A stretch of 64,000 nucleotides of DNA from Subsaximicrobium wynnwilliamsii (GTDB lineage Bacteria > Bacteroidota > Bacteroidia > Flavobacteriales > Flavobacteriaceae): NCBI RefSeq assembly GCF_007997225.1, contig NZ_VORM01000021.1, forward strand, positions 16,890-80,889. Reading direction: 5' to 3'. This document shows positions 16,744 through 25,245 of the stretch, piece by piece (position 1 is the first letter of the stretch; every line of letters starts with the position of its first letter). The notes under the pieces are model-generated. The model was not told the origin of the DNA. It ran no database searches and saw only the letters and a program-made list of their open reading frames with translations. Both the position numbers and the translations under genes were made by a program.

Positions 16744-17160
16744 TGAGGTTGCAGGTTGTAGGTTGTAGGTTGTGGGGTGTAGGTAAGGGGTTTGTAAAAT
16801 CGAAACCTAAGATTTCATTTGTTTATAAATCTTTTTGATTTTAAGTTTCCAACACGAATTGGCTTAGTAACGATCTCATAGCGCCTTCCCTTTTGAACAT
16901 TAGGTTTGTGGTTTAGGTTTCAAGTTCTCCCGATAGCTATCGGGATCATCTTCATCTTCGTCTTCGTCTTCAATTTCAAGTTCAAGTTCAATTTCATCTT
17001 CGTCTTCATCTTCGTCTTCAATTTCAAGTTCAAGTTCAATTTCAATTTCAACTTCAACTTCATCTTCGTCTTCAATTTCAAGTTCAAGTTCAAGTTCAAC
17101 TTCATCTTCAACTTCATCTTCATCTTCGTCTTCATCTTCATCTTCATCTTCGGAAAGAAG
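16744..17160. repeat. Heptamer and hexamer tandem repeats around an 18-bp palindrome
   Basis: Begins with GGTTGTA heptamers (about 16746-16790). From about 16946 to 17155 it is built of the hexamers CTTCAT, CTTCGT, TTCAAT and TTCAAG with no stop codon in one frame on each strand. The palindrome TCCCGATAGCTATCGGGA (16928-16945) abuts the hexamer array. Not coding: the long frames are a product of the repeat. Confidence 0.85.
16928..16945. repeat. 18-bp palindrome TCCCGATAGCTATCGGGA (copy 1)
   Basis: Perfect palindrome. Further exact copies at 51024-51041, 61347-61364 and 61379-61396. Three of the four lie in or next to a CTTCAT/CTTCGT hexamer array. Confidence 0.9.
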
Positions 17161-17237
17161 ACAATCTTAAAATCAATAAAGTTAAACCCTTACTAAAGTA
17201 GATGTGTTAAGGCTGCATTTTCATTACATTTAAAACT

Positions 17238-18155
17238 ATGAAAAAAGTTTTGATTACGGGAGCAACAGGAATGATTGGCAGCGAAATTGTAAAAGTTTGC
17301 CATAATAAAGGCATTGCTGTAAATTATCTCACGACTTCTAAAGACAAGTTGTCTTCAAAGGAGAATTACCAAGGTTTTTACTGGAACCCCAACGAAAACG
17401 AAATTGACCCAAAATGTCTTGAGGGCGTGGATGCCATCATCAATATGGTGGGTGCCACCATTGCCGAACGCTGGACCAGCGATTATAAAAAGGAAATCAT
17501 TTCAAGCCGCACCGAAACTGCCGAACTTTTAAAGAATACCATAAAAAAACATAATTTTCCCGTAAAGCAAATGGTCAGCGCTAGTGCGATTGGCCTGTAT
17601 CCAGATTCCTTGACCAATTACTATGAAGAGGATTTCACAAAAGTTTCCGATTCATTTTTGGGCCAGGTGGTAGAAAAATGGGAAGCAGCTGTAGATGAGT
17701 TTAAGGAGCTTGGCATAAGTGTCGCAAAAATTAGAATTGGCTTGGTGCTTTCTAATAAAGGAGGCGCCTTGCCCGAAATGGCTAAACCCATTAGATTAGG
17801 CGCTGGAGCAGCATTTGGCAGTGGCGACCAATGGCAATCTTGGATTCATGTCAAAGACTTGGCGCGCTTATTTGTGTATGCGGTGCAAAATGATCTTGAA
17901 GGAATCTACAATGCGGTATCACCAAATCCCGTGACCAATACAGAGGTCACCAAAACCGTGGCTCAGGTGTTGGATAAACCTTTGTTGCTTCCTAATATTC
18001 CAAAATTTGTAATGAAATTAGCGCTTGGCGAGATGCATATTCTATTATTTGAAAGTCAACGGGTAAGTTCCAATAAAATCCAGTCGGAAGGCTTTGAATT
18101 TAGATGGGTACATCTGGAGCCAGCGATTCAGGATTTGTTGGGCAGTGAATCTTAA
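17238..18155 (+). CDS. TIGR01777-type NAD(P)-binding epimerase
   Basis: 305 residues. Begins MKKVLITGATGMIGSEIV, the dinucleotide-binding turn of an extended SDR, and has the TIGR01777/SDR39U1 signatures INMVGATIAERWT near residue 70, SASAIGLYPD near residue 113 and a C-terminal DUF1731-like segment with PKFVMKLALGEM. Catalytic activity in this branch is not established; in plants and cyanobacteria relatives are linked to cell division or light responses. Monocistronic, closed by the bidirectional terminator at 18185. Confidence 0.85.
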   Translation: MKKVLITGATGMIGSEIVKVCHNKGIAVNYLTTSKDKLSSKENYQGFYWNPNENEIDPKCLEGVDAIINMVGATIAERWTSDYKKEIISSRTETAELLKNTIKKHNFPVKQMVSASAIGLYPDSLTNYYEEDFTKVSDSFLGQVVEKWEAAVDEFKELGISVAKIRIGLVLSNKGGALPEMAKPIRLGAGAAFGSGDQWQSWIHVKDLARLFVYAVQNDLEGIYNAVSPNPVTNTEVTKTVAQVLDKPLLLPNIPKFVMKLALGEMHILLFESQRVSSNKIQSEGFEFRWVHLEPAIQDLLGSES

Positions 18156-18184
18156 GCGCATAGTGTTAAAGTAGTACCTCATAA

Positions 18185-18213
18185 AAAAAGCCATTCAAAT
18201 TGAATGGCTTTTT
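18185..18213. terminator. Bidirectional terminator
   Basis: 9-bp perfect arms GCCATTCAA around a single A, extended by A and T runs on either side, between the convergent epimerase and YceI genes. Confidence 0.88.
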
Positions 18214-18224
18214 AATTGACTTTT

Positions 18225-18905
18225 TTATTCTGCTGAAACTTTCTTGGCCTTGACGGTAAACTTCAATTCAATTTCATCATTGATGAATTTATCGCCCAAG
18301 TTGTCAAAAACAGATTTAGACCCATAATTTATACCCCATTGAGTACGATCAATAGTAAAAGCCTTGCTTTCAATGGTCATCATATCTTCAGAGTTGGTAA
18401 TGTTTACAGGGAAGGTAATATTGTGTTTTTGACCTAGCATCTCAAGGTTTCCAGAGAGTGTGGTCTTTCCGGCTGCTAAAGACTCGGTGGATGTGATTTC
18501 AAAAATTGCTTTAGGAAACTCGGTGGTATTAAAAAAGTCGCCTTTCTTGCCTGCGACCGTTCCCTTGAGATGTGCTTCTAAATCGGCCTTGTCATCACCT
18601 TCTAAATCGGTCACATTAATGGAGGACATATCAATTACAATGGTACCACTTTGTAATTTCCCACCATCGGTGGCTAAATCCCCTTTCTCTAGGGCGATGG
18701 TACCGGTGTGGGTACCAGTAGGTTTAAAGCCTTTCCAATCAACTTTAGATTCCTCAATAATCAACTCGAATTGAGAATGGTTGCTTGCGCTCATAGCTGC
18801 AGCCTGAGCATCACTGGTATTTGATTTCTTAGCTTTGTCTTGGCAGCTCAGTGCAGTAAATATTACGGCGAAAAGCATAAGCCTGATGTACGGTCTGTTT
18901 TTCAT
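18225..18905 (-). CDS. YceI family lipoprotein
   Basis: 226 residues. Signal peptide ends LFAVIFTALSC, giving a lipid anchor. The remaining part is a YceI lipocalin-like barrel: SKVDWKGFKPTGTHTGTI at the start, LKSGTI-type SGTIVIDMSSI, FFNTTEFPKAIFEIT in the middle and FTIDRTQWGINYGS at the end. YceI proteins bind isoprenoid-type lipids in the periplasm. The promoter lies immediately upstream. Confidence 0.92.
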   Translation of the reverse strand: MKNRPYIRLMLFAVIFTALSCQDKAKKSNTSDAQAAAMSASNHSQFELIIEESKVDWKGFKPTGTHTGTIALEKGDLATDGGKLQSGTIVIDMSSINVTDLEGDDKADLEAHLKGTVAGKKGDFFNTTEFPKAIFEITSTESLAAGKTTLSGNLEMLGQKHNITFPVNITNSEDMMTIESKAFTIDRTQWGINYGSKSVFDNLGDKFINDEIELKFTVKAKKVSAE

Positions 18906-18936
18906 GGATAATGATTTATAATTATACTATTGAAAA

Positions 18937-18967
18937 CAAAAGTAAGGAATGTATTCCGAATGGTCAA
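18937..18967 (-). promoter_or_regulatory. Promoter of the YceI gene
   Basis: On the minus strand TTG (complement of 18965-18967), a 20-bp spacer and TACTTTTG (complement of 18937-18944). Both boxes fit the Bacteroidota consensus. Confidence 0.7.
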
Positions 18968-19005
18968 AACACTTCAAATACCGGCTTAAGAATTTTGATG
19001 ACATT

Positions 19006-19037
19006 TTGACATCTTAGCATTATTGGCAGTACTTTTG
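19006..19037 (+). promoter_or_regulatory. Promoter of grpE-dnaJ
   Basis: TTG (19006-19008), 21-bp spacer, TACTTTTG (19030-19037). The -7 box is flanked by TGGCA and TGCCA, a small inverted repeat that could be a control site. No CIRCE element is seen. Confidence 0.65.
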
Positions 19038-19116
19038 CCAGTCTTAAAACCGATTGCAGACCATCGTTTGCTTTCATTGAATGGAACATAATAGAAGTTT
19101 ATAAAAGAACAATTTT

Positions 19117-19659
19117 ATGAGTACTAAAGATAACGAAGAAACTCTTGAAGAATCACAACTGCAAGAAGAAACCAATACAGCAGATACCACCGAACAGGAC
19201 GAGCTAACCACCGAGGAGCAGCTGCACGCCGATTTGGCAAAAGAAAAAGACAAATTCATGCGCTTGTTCGCAGAATTTGAAAATTATAAAAAAAGAACTT
19301 CTAAAGAGCGCATGGATTTCTTTAAAACGGCAAGTCAAGATACAATGACGGCGCTACTCCCCATTTTAGACGATTTTGAGCGTGCCATGTTGCACAGTCA
19401 AGACGATAAGGAGGCGGAAGCCATGAGACAAGGGGTGCTATTGATTTACAATAAGTTGGTCAATACCCTAAATCAAAAAGGAATGGAGCTCATACAAGTT
19501 GAGGCAGGAGACGTTTTTGATGCCGATATGCATGAAGCAATCACTCAAGTTGAGGCGCCAAGTGATGATTTAAAAGGCAAGATCGTTGAGGTGGTAGAGA
19601 AGGGTTACAAACTGGGCGAGCGCATTATACGTTTTCCTAAAGTTGTAATAGGAAGGTAA
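19117..19659 (+). CDS. grpE: Nucleotide exchange factor GrpE
   Basis: 180 residues. An acidic, Glu/Thr-rich N-terminal tail (about 45 residues) leads into the long dimerising helix with DLAKEKDKFMRLFAEFENYK and RTSKERMDF. The C-terminal beta-wing carries GDVFDADMHEAI and ends in GYKLGERIIRFPKVVIGR, which is the GrpE signature. It releases ADP from DnaK in the cytoplasm. dnaJ follows after 54 bp and is most likely in the same transcript; dnaK is not in the window. Confidence 0.97.
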   Translation: MSTKDNEETLEESQLQEETNTADTTEQDELTTEEQLHADLAKEKDKFMRLFAEFENYKKRTSKERMDFFKTASQDTMTALLPILDDFERAMLHSQDDKEAEAMRQGVLLIYNKLVNTLNQKGMELIQVEAGDVFDADMHEAITQVEAPSDDLKGKIVEVVEKGYKLGERIIRFPKVVIGR

Positions 19660-19713
19660 AATTGAATAACGAATGATTATTTTTCTTACCCTAGAAGAAT
19701 AAAAGAAAGAGAT

Positions 19714-20850
19714 ATGGCAAAAAGAGATTATTACGAAGTATTAGGTTTACAAAAAAACGCAACTGCGGCCGAAATTAAGAAGGCTTACCGCAAAATGGCC
19801 ATCAAGTTCCATCCAGATAAAAATCCAGATGATCATGAGGCTGAAACTAAGTTTAAGGAAGCAGCCGAAGCTTATGAAGTGTTGAGCAATGCCGATAAAA
19901 AAGCACGTTATGACCAATTTGGTCACCAAGCTTTTGACGGTGCTGGTGGCTTTAATGGCGGTGGCATGAACATGGACGACATCTTCAGCCAATTTGGCGA
20001 TATTTTTGGAGGTGGTTTCGGCGGCGGCGGCGGTGGCGGCGGTTTCTCCGGCTTTGGCGGCGGTTTCGGCGGTGGCCAAAGACGCGTAAAAGGCAGCAAT
20101 CTAAGAATTCGGGTAACGCTCACACTTGAGGAAATAGCCAATGGCGTAGAGAAAAATATAAAAGTAAAACGTAAGGTACAGGCGCCTGGCACAACTTACA
20201 AAACCTGCCAAACTTGCAATGGTGCAGGCCAAGTGACGCGAGTTACCAATACTATTTTGGGACGTATGCAAACGGCTTCTGCTTGCCCCACCTGCGGCGG
20301 TGCAGGCCAAAGTATTGACAGTAAATCCAGTGATGCCGATGCACAGGGACTTATTGTAAATGAGGAAACTGTTTCAGTGAAAATACCAGCTGGTGTGGTA
20401 GATACCATGCAGTTAAAGGTAACAGGTAAGGGTAACGAAGCCCCTGGTAATGGTATTCCTGGAGATTTGTTGGTTGTCATCGAGGAGCAAGAACACGTGT
20501 CACTCAAACGGGAAGGCGATAACCTGCATTACGACATGTATATTAGTTTGCCAGATGCAGTTTTAGGCACTTCAAAAGAAATCGATACCGTTACCGGTAA
20601 AGTGAGAATCAAAGTAGAGCCTGGTGTGCAATCTGGTAAAATTTTGCGCTTACGCGGTAAAGGAATTCCAAGCATCAACGGTTATGGCAGTGGGGACTTA
20701 TTGGTTCATGTTAATGTTTGGACACCAAAAACCCTTAACAAAGACCAAAAAGCGTTCTTTGAAGCCATGAAAGATGATGAGCATTTTGAACCAAAACCAG
20801 AAAGCAGCGACAAGTCCTTTTTTGAAAAAGTTAAGGATATGTTTTCATAA
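19714..20850 (+). CDS. dnaJ: Chaperone DnaJ with a half-size zinc finger
   Basis: 378 residues. J-domain with [10 protein letters not shown] near residue 34, a Gly/Phe-rich stretch (about residues 70-130, up to seven Gly in a row), then a zinc region with only two CxxCxGxG motifs: CQTCNGAG and CPTCGGAG, about 27 residues apart. Classical DnaJ has four. The C-terminal substrate-binding and dimerisation domains are complete ([35 protein letters not shown]). It stimulates DnaK ATPase and delivers substrates. One of the two zinc centres is missing cleanly, with no frameshift. Confidence 0.95.
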   Translation: MAKRDYYEVLGLQKNATAAEIKKAYRKMAIKFHPDKNPDDHEAETKFKEAAEAYEVLSNADKKARYDQFGHQAFDGAGGFNGGGMNMDDIFSQFGDIFGGGFGGGGGGGGFSGFGGGFGGGQRRVKGSNLRIRVTLTLEEIANGVEKNIKVKRKVQAPGTTYKTCQTCNGAGQVTRVTNTILGRMQTASACPTCGGAGQSIDSKSSDADAQGLIVNEETVSVKIPAGVVDTMQLKVTGKGNEAPGNGIPGDLLVVIEEQEHVSLKREGDNLHYDMYISLPDAVLGTSKEIDTVTGKVRIKVEPGVQSGKILRLRGKGIPSINGYGSGDLLVHVNVWTPKTLNKDQKAFFEAMKDDEHFEPKPESSDKSFFEKVKDMFS

Positions 20851-20876
20851 GTTTACTTTAGTTTAATAAAAAACAC

Positions 20877-20912
20877 TATATTTGATTATCACTAATCTAG
20901 ATTAGTGATAAT
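20877..20912 (+). promoter_or_regulatory. TATATTTG box abutting a perfect 28-bp palindrome
   Basis: TATATTTG at 20877-20884 fits the -7 box and is followed without a gap by a perfect 28-bp palindrome (20885-20912, half-site ATTATCACTAATCT), then TTTTT. It may simply be the dnaJ terminator. The palindrome at a would-be transcription start also looks like an operator. No gene begins before 21109. Confidence 0.5.
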
Positions 20913-20936
20913 TTTTCTTTTTCATAGCAATTTTTT

Positions 20937-20972
20937 CCCATCCTTAATTCATTAAGGGTGGGTTTTGTTTTT
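20937..20972 (+). terminator. Intrinsic terminator downstream of dnaJ
   Basis: 11-bp stem CCCATCCTTAA with one G-T wobble around TTCA, then a T-rich tail. Confidence 0.8.
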
Positions 20973-21063
20973 TGACCTTTTACTACTTGCCGCTATAAAG
21001 CCACATTTGTCTTGACGTTTGAAATTTTAAGGGCTATAGTGCTTATTACAGGCTTATCCTTTA

Positions 21064-21071
21064 TATATTTG
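21064..21071 (+). promoter_or_regulatory. -7 box TATATTTG of the ABC exporter operon
   Basis: Exact fit to TAnnTTTG, 37 bp before the ATG at 21109. No obvious TTG at -33. Confidence 0.5.
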
Positions 21072-21108
21072 CACGCTAATTTTTTTTAGCATAAAATCTT
21101 TTTTGATA

Positions 21109-22038
21109 ATGACCACCGATCTTTTAGTTGCAGATTCCGTATCGAAGAGTTACGGAGATTTCAAAGCATTAAACAATGTATCTATTAGCGTTCCCAAAGG
21201 AAGTATCTTTGGTCTTCTTGGGCCTAACGGTGCTGGAAAAACGACGCTCATTAGGATTATCAACCAAATTACCATGCCAGATCAAGGCAGGATTCTATTG
21301 GACGGTAAGCCTCTTACGCCCAATGATATTCAAAACATAGGTTACCTGCCAGAAGAGCGTGGGCTTTATAAATCGATGAAAGTTGGTGAGCAAGTACTTT
21401 ATTTGGCGCAACTCAAAGGCATGACCAAACAAGAGGCCAAGGACCGCCTTAAATACTGGTTTGATAAATTGGATATTGGCGATTGGTGGAACAAAAAGAT
21501 CCAAGAACTCAGTAAAGGCCAGGCACAAAAAATACAGTTCATCGTTACGGTGTTGCATCAGCCCAAATTATTGATCTTTGATGAACCCTTTTCAGGCTTT
21601 GATCCCATCAATGCCAATTTGATCAAGGATGAGATCCTTCAGCTAAGAGATGAAGGTGCTACGGTCATTTTCTCTACCCACCGCATGGAATCTGTTGAAG
21701 AACTCTGCGACCATATCGCCTTGATTCATAAATCTAACAAGGTTCTCGACGGAAAGCTTACCGATATAAAGCGGCAGTTCAAAACCAACACCTTTGAGGT
21801 TGGCTTACAAACAGATCAAGTGCAAACAGTGACTGAAGCCATAAAGACTCGGTTTGAGGTGCTTCCAGCGACTTTCAAGAATTTGAATGATGACCTTAAG
21901 ATGAACGTCAAGTTGAACGCCAACAACTCATCCAACGATTTGTTGCATTTCTTGACCTCCAATGCTGAAGTGCACCATTTTGTGGAAGTGATTCCCAGTG
22001 CCAGTGATATTTTTATCCATACTGTAAAAAATAATTAA
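21109..22038 (+). CDS. ABC transporter ATPase (NatA-like)
   Basis: About 309 residues. Walker A GLLGPNGAGKTTLI, signature ELSKGQAQKIQF (LSKGQ), Walker B LLIFDEPFSGFDP and the H-loop STHR are all intact. The C-terminal ~90 residues form a DUF4162-type regulatory domain. This layout belongs to the NatA/Ccm-like group that energises ABC-2 exporters. ATG at 21109 is preferred to the TTG at 21103. The permease starts 1 bp after the stop. Substrate unknown; Na+ or drug export is the usual role of relatives. Confidence 0.92.
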   Translation: MTTDLLVADSVSKSYGDFKALNNVSISVPKGSIFGLLGPNGAGKTTLIRIINQITMPDQGRILLDGKPLTPNDIQNIGYLPEERGLYKSMKVGEQVLYLAQLKGMTKQEAKDRLKYWFDKLDIGDWWNKKIQELSKGQAQKIQFIVTVLHQPKLLIFDEPFSGFDPINANLIKDEILQLRDEGATVIFSTHRMESVEELCDHIALIHKSNKVLDGKLTDIKRQFKTNTFEVGLQTDQVQTVTEAIKTRFEVLPATFKNLNDDLKMNVKLNANNSSNDLLHFLTSNAEVHHFVEVIPSASDIFIHTVKNN

Positions 22039-22039
22039 G

Positions 22040-23353
22040 ATGAATCACCTACCACTCATTATAAAGCGGGAATATTTGACCAAAGTTAGAAACAAGTCCT
22101 TTATCGTCATGACCTTTGTGAGCCCCTTGGTGGGGGTGGCACTCATTGCAGTGGTTGCCTATCTTTCACAGCTAAATAACGATAAACTGCGCAGCATAGC
22201 CATTTTGGACGATACCGGATTGGTAAGCGGCCTTTTTGAAAATACAGAGTACACTTCATATAAAGTCTTAGATGGAATTACCCTAGAGAGCGCTAAGGAG
22301 CTGGTTGAAACGGATGGCGATTTTGGCTTGTTGTACATTTCCAAAAGTAAAGACAGTCTAAATGTGGTGGATAGGGTGCGTTTCTTTTCAGATGAATCAC
22401 CTTCCTTGTCCATAATATCTGGACTTGAGCGGAAAATTGAGAAAAAACTTTCAGAAACCAAACTGCAGTTGGATGGTATGGATCTTGACAAGATAAAAGC
22501 CTCAATAACCTCTGTGAACATTGCTCAAGAAACCTTCTCGGGCCAAAAGACTTCAAAATTGGACAGTTACCTAAAATTGGGGTTTGGTGGCGCAGCCGGT
22601 TATTTGCTCTTCATGTTTATCATCATCTACGGAAACATGATCATGCGCAGCGTGATTGAGGAAAAAACCAGCAGAATCATTGAAATCATCATTTCTTCAG
22701 TCAAGCCCATACAGCTTATGATGGGGAAAATCATAGGCACCTCACTTGCGGGAATCACCCAATTTGCGATCTGGCTGGTTTTAGGTGGTATCTTGGTATT
22801 TGCATTGACCGCCATTTTAGGAATTAGTATAGCCGATCTACAAACACCGCAACAACAAATGATGCAGGATGCGATGGCAAATCCTACAGTATCCAACGAA
22901 GTGCAGTTGGCCATTCAATCGTTTTTCAATTTGCCACTGGCCAATCTTATGATTGCCTTTCTCTTATTCTTTATTGGAGGGTACTTGTTGTACAGCTCAC
23001 TTTATGCAGCAGTTGGGGCAGCGGTTGACAACGAGACCGATACTCAGCAATTTATGTTGCCTATCATTATGCCATTGATCTTGTCGGTTTATGTGGGTTT
23101 ATTCACAGTTATCGAAGATCCGCATGGCACAGTTTCCACTGTATTTTCATTCATTCCCTTTACATCGCCTGTAGTCATGTTGATGCGCATTCCGTTTGGG
23201 GTGCCCATTTGGCAACAAGTGCTTTCTCTGGCAATTTTGTTGAGCACTTTTGCGTTTACCGTATGGTTTGCAGCAAAAATCTATCGTGTGGGTATTTTGA
23301 TGTACGGTAAGAAACCGAGCTACAAAGAGCTATTTAAATGGTTGAGGTATTAA
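22040..23353 (+). CDS. ABC-2 type permease (NatB-like)
   Basis: 437 residues. Begins with an N-terminal helix preceded by IIKREYLTKVRNKSFIVMTF, typical of ABC-2 permeases, followed by a large extracytoplasmic loop (about residues 40-175). Five or six further membrane helices follow, including the conserved VIEEKTSRIIEIIISSVKP element that contacts the ATPase. It pairs with the ATPase gene just upstream. Confidence 0.92.
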   Translation: MNHLPLIIKREYLTKVRNKSFIVMTFVSPLVGVALIAVVAYLSQLNNDKLRSIAILDDTGLVSGLFENTEYTSYKVLDGITLESAKELVETDGDFGLLYISKSKDSLNVVDRVRFFSDESPSLSIISGLERKIEKKLSETKLQLDGMDLDKIKASITSVNIAQETFSGQKTSKLDSYLKLGFGGAAGYLLFMFIIIYGNMIMRSVIEEKTSRIIEIIISSVKPIQLMMGKIIGTSLAGITQFAIWLVLGGILVFALTAILGISIADLQTPQQQMMQDAMANPTVSNEVQLAIQSFFNLPLANLMIAFLLFFIGGYLLYSSLYAAVGAAVDNETDTQQFMLPIIMPLILSVYVGLFTVIEDPHGTVSTVFSFIPFTSPVVMLMRIPFGVPIWQQVLSLAILLSTFAFTVWFAAKIYRVGILMYGKKPSYKELFKWLRY

Positions 23354-23357
23354 TATA

Positions 23358-24278
23358 ATGCAGGATCTAAAAAAAATCGAGGATAAGATTTCAGAGAGCG
23401 GCGCTTGGGAAGGCCTAAAAACCTTTTTTGGGCAATATATTGATGTTACAGAAAATATAACTATTTCTATTTTTGATATGCTCTTGCTGGTTGTGGTTAT
23501 TTTTCTGACTACTATCATTTTGAGACTCGTATTTAGATTGTTGACGCGAAAACTTCCGAAGGAAGAAAAGGATAAATTCAAGGTCGTTTTTGGTTATTTT
23601 AGATGGTTGATCTATCTCGTGATCTTTTTTGTGACCTTAAATTCATTAGGTGTTAACATCACGGCGGTTTTTGCAGCTTCAGCAGCCTTATTGATAGGTG
23701 TTGGTTTAGCGATGCAAACCTTGTTTCAGGATATCATTTCTGGAGTGCTTATTCTGGTAGATCAAACAGTGCATGTTGGCGACGTCATTGAGATAGAAGG
23801 TAAAGTGGGCAGGGTCGTAGAGATTAAATTGCGCAGTACTCGAGCCATGACCATTGAAAATAAAGTGTTGGTCATACCCAACCATTTGTACTTGACCAAT
23901 AGCCTGTATAATTGGACCCAAAATGGGGTCTTGACCCGAGAAAGCGTTGAGGTTGGCGTGGCCTATGGTAGCGATGTGCAATTGGTCAAAAAACTGCTTT
24001 TGGAAGCGGCAACCTCACATGAAGAGGTGGTTAGTGAACCTAAGCCCACGGTGGTTTTTACAGATTTTGGAGAGAGTTCCTTGAACTTTAAGGTTGTGTT
24101 CACGCTGGGTGACAGTTTTAGGGCACAGTTTCCTAAGAGTGACATTCGTTTTGAGATAGATCGCTTATTTAGGGAACATCAAGTTGTTATACCATTTCCG
24201 CAAAGGGACCTTCACATCATTCAGGCAAAAGACCAAACGTTGGGTTTACACGTAAATACTTCCAAAGTAAAAGAATAG
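23358..24278 (+). CDS. Small-conductance mechanosensitive channel (MscS family)
   Basis: 306 residues with two or three N-terminal membrane helices. The pore-lining helix is followed by LLIGVGLAMQTLFQDIISGVLIL, and the beta-domain contains QTVHVGDVIEIEGKVGRV and NHLYLTNSLYNW, all typical of MscS. The channel opens on membrane tension to release solutes. It starts 4 bp after the permease stop, so it is read with the exporter, which hints that both serve envelope or osmotic stress. Confidence 0.92.
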   Translation: MQDLKKIEDKISESGAWEGLKTFFGQYIDVTENITISIFDMLLLVVVIFLTTIILRLVFRLLTRKLPKEEKDKFKVVFGYFRWLIYLVIFFVTLNSLGVNITAVFAASAALLIGVGLAMQTLFQDIISGVLILVDQTVHVGDVIEIEGKVGRVVEIKLRSTRAMTIENKVLVIPNHLYLTNSLYNWTQNGVLTRESVEVGVAYGSDVQLVKKLLLEAATSHEEVVSEPKPTVVFTDFGESSLNFKVVFTLGDSFRAQFPKSDIRFEIDRLFREHQVVIPFPQRDLHIIQAKDQTLGLHVNTSKVKE

Positions 24279-24320
24279 TGTACCCATATCTCAAAATCAA
24301 GAGAACAGCCCCAATGCCAA

Positions 24321-25244
24321 TTGTTTAATTCAACACAAACCCAACAAAGGACTATAGCTCACGTGATATCAAAAACATTAAAATTTGTGATTATTGGGCT
24401 TATGCTTGGTTTTTCACAACAACTAATGGCACAAACCTCAGATTTATTCCGTGCGGAATATCTCAACGTGCCAAACAACAATACGGGCAACAGTGTGAGC
24501 CGCTTTAGAACGCTTTTTCAGTTACCCTTAGAATTCAAAAAAGACAATTTTATCATTATTGGCGGCGAGTACAGATATACCAAGCTCGACCTTCAGGACG
24601 ATCTGCCATTTTCAATTGATGATCTCAATGCTGTACAGCGTATTGAAGGCTCCTTGGGTTATCTTCATAAAACACAGGGCGATTGGTATTATGCGGCTAA
24701 AGCTGCGGTAAGACTGCAGTCTAATTTTGAGACCAAGTTGCGGTCAGACGATTATATCTACGCTGCTAACGTATTCTTTATTAGAGATCGTACCAAAAGG
24801 AAAGATGGCATACCAGACCGCTTGATTATGGGTTTGGAATACACCACCACCCCGGGTCGAAATTTCCCTTTGCCTATCTTGAACTATTATCGCGAGTTCC
24901 ATCCAGATTGGACCTACACCCTGGGCGTGCCAAAAACCAACTTACGCTATAAATTTGACAAGACAAACCATGTTCAGGCATTTCTTACCTTAGATAACTT
25001 CTTTGCCAACATTCAAGGTAATAAGGAGGTCAATGGTAAAATCGCCGAAAACATTTCCATGACCACGGTCTTGGCAGGTTTAGGGTATGAGCACTATTTT
25101 ACAGACCATATCATGTATTACGGTTATGCAGCCTACACCATCTCCAACGATTTTAGATTGCGCAATAACAAACGTGATGATATCTATACCATAGAAGAAA
25201 AAAATACCTTATATTTTAGAACAGGAATTAAATTCAAAATATAA
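24321..25244 (+). CDS. DUF6268 family outer-membrane protein
   Basis: About 300 residues. SDLFRAEYLNVPNNNTGNSV and the following strands match the DUF6268 family of Bacteroidota, a probable outer-membrane barrel with many aromatic residues and a terminal F-K-I. The start is uncertain: the frame opens with TTG at 24321, but GTG at 24363 would give a clean signal peptide (MISKTLKFVIIGLMLGFSQQ then LMAQ). There is no ATG in a suitable place. It follows mscS by 42 bp and precedes the response-regulator gene by 1 bp. Confidence 0.8.
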   Translation: MFNSTQTQQRTIAHVISKTLKFVIIGLMLGFSQQLMAQTSDLFRAEYLNVPNNNTGNSVSRFRTLFQLPLEFKKDNFIIIGGEYRYTKLDLQDDLPFSIDDLNAVQRIEGSLGYLHKTQGDWYYAAKAAVRLQSNFETKLRSDDYIYAANVFFIRDRTKRKDGIPDRLIMGLEYTTTPGRNFPLPILNYYREFHPDWTYTLGVPKTNLRYKFDKTNHVQAFLTLDNFFANIQGNKEVNGKIAENISMTTVLAGLGYEHYFTDHIMYYGYAAYTISNDFRLRNNKRDDIYTIEEKNTLYFRTGIKFKI

Positions 25245-25245
25245 T

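Noticed and set aside
16906..17196. 96-codon frame rich in Phe/Lys/Asn and a minus-strand Met/Lys frame
   Set aside because: Both come from the hexamer array, which lacks stops in several frames; no protein-like composition.
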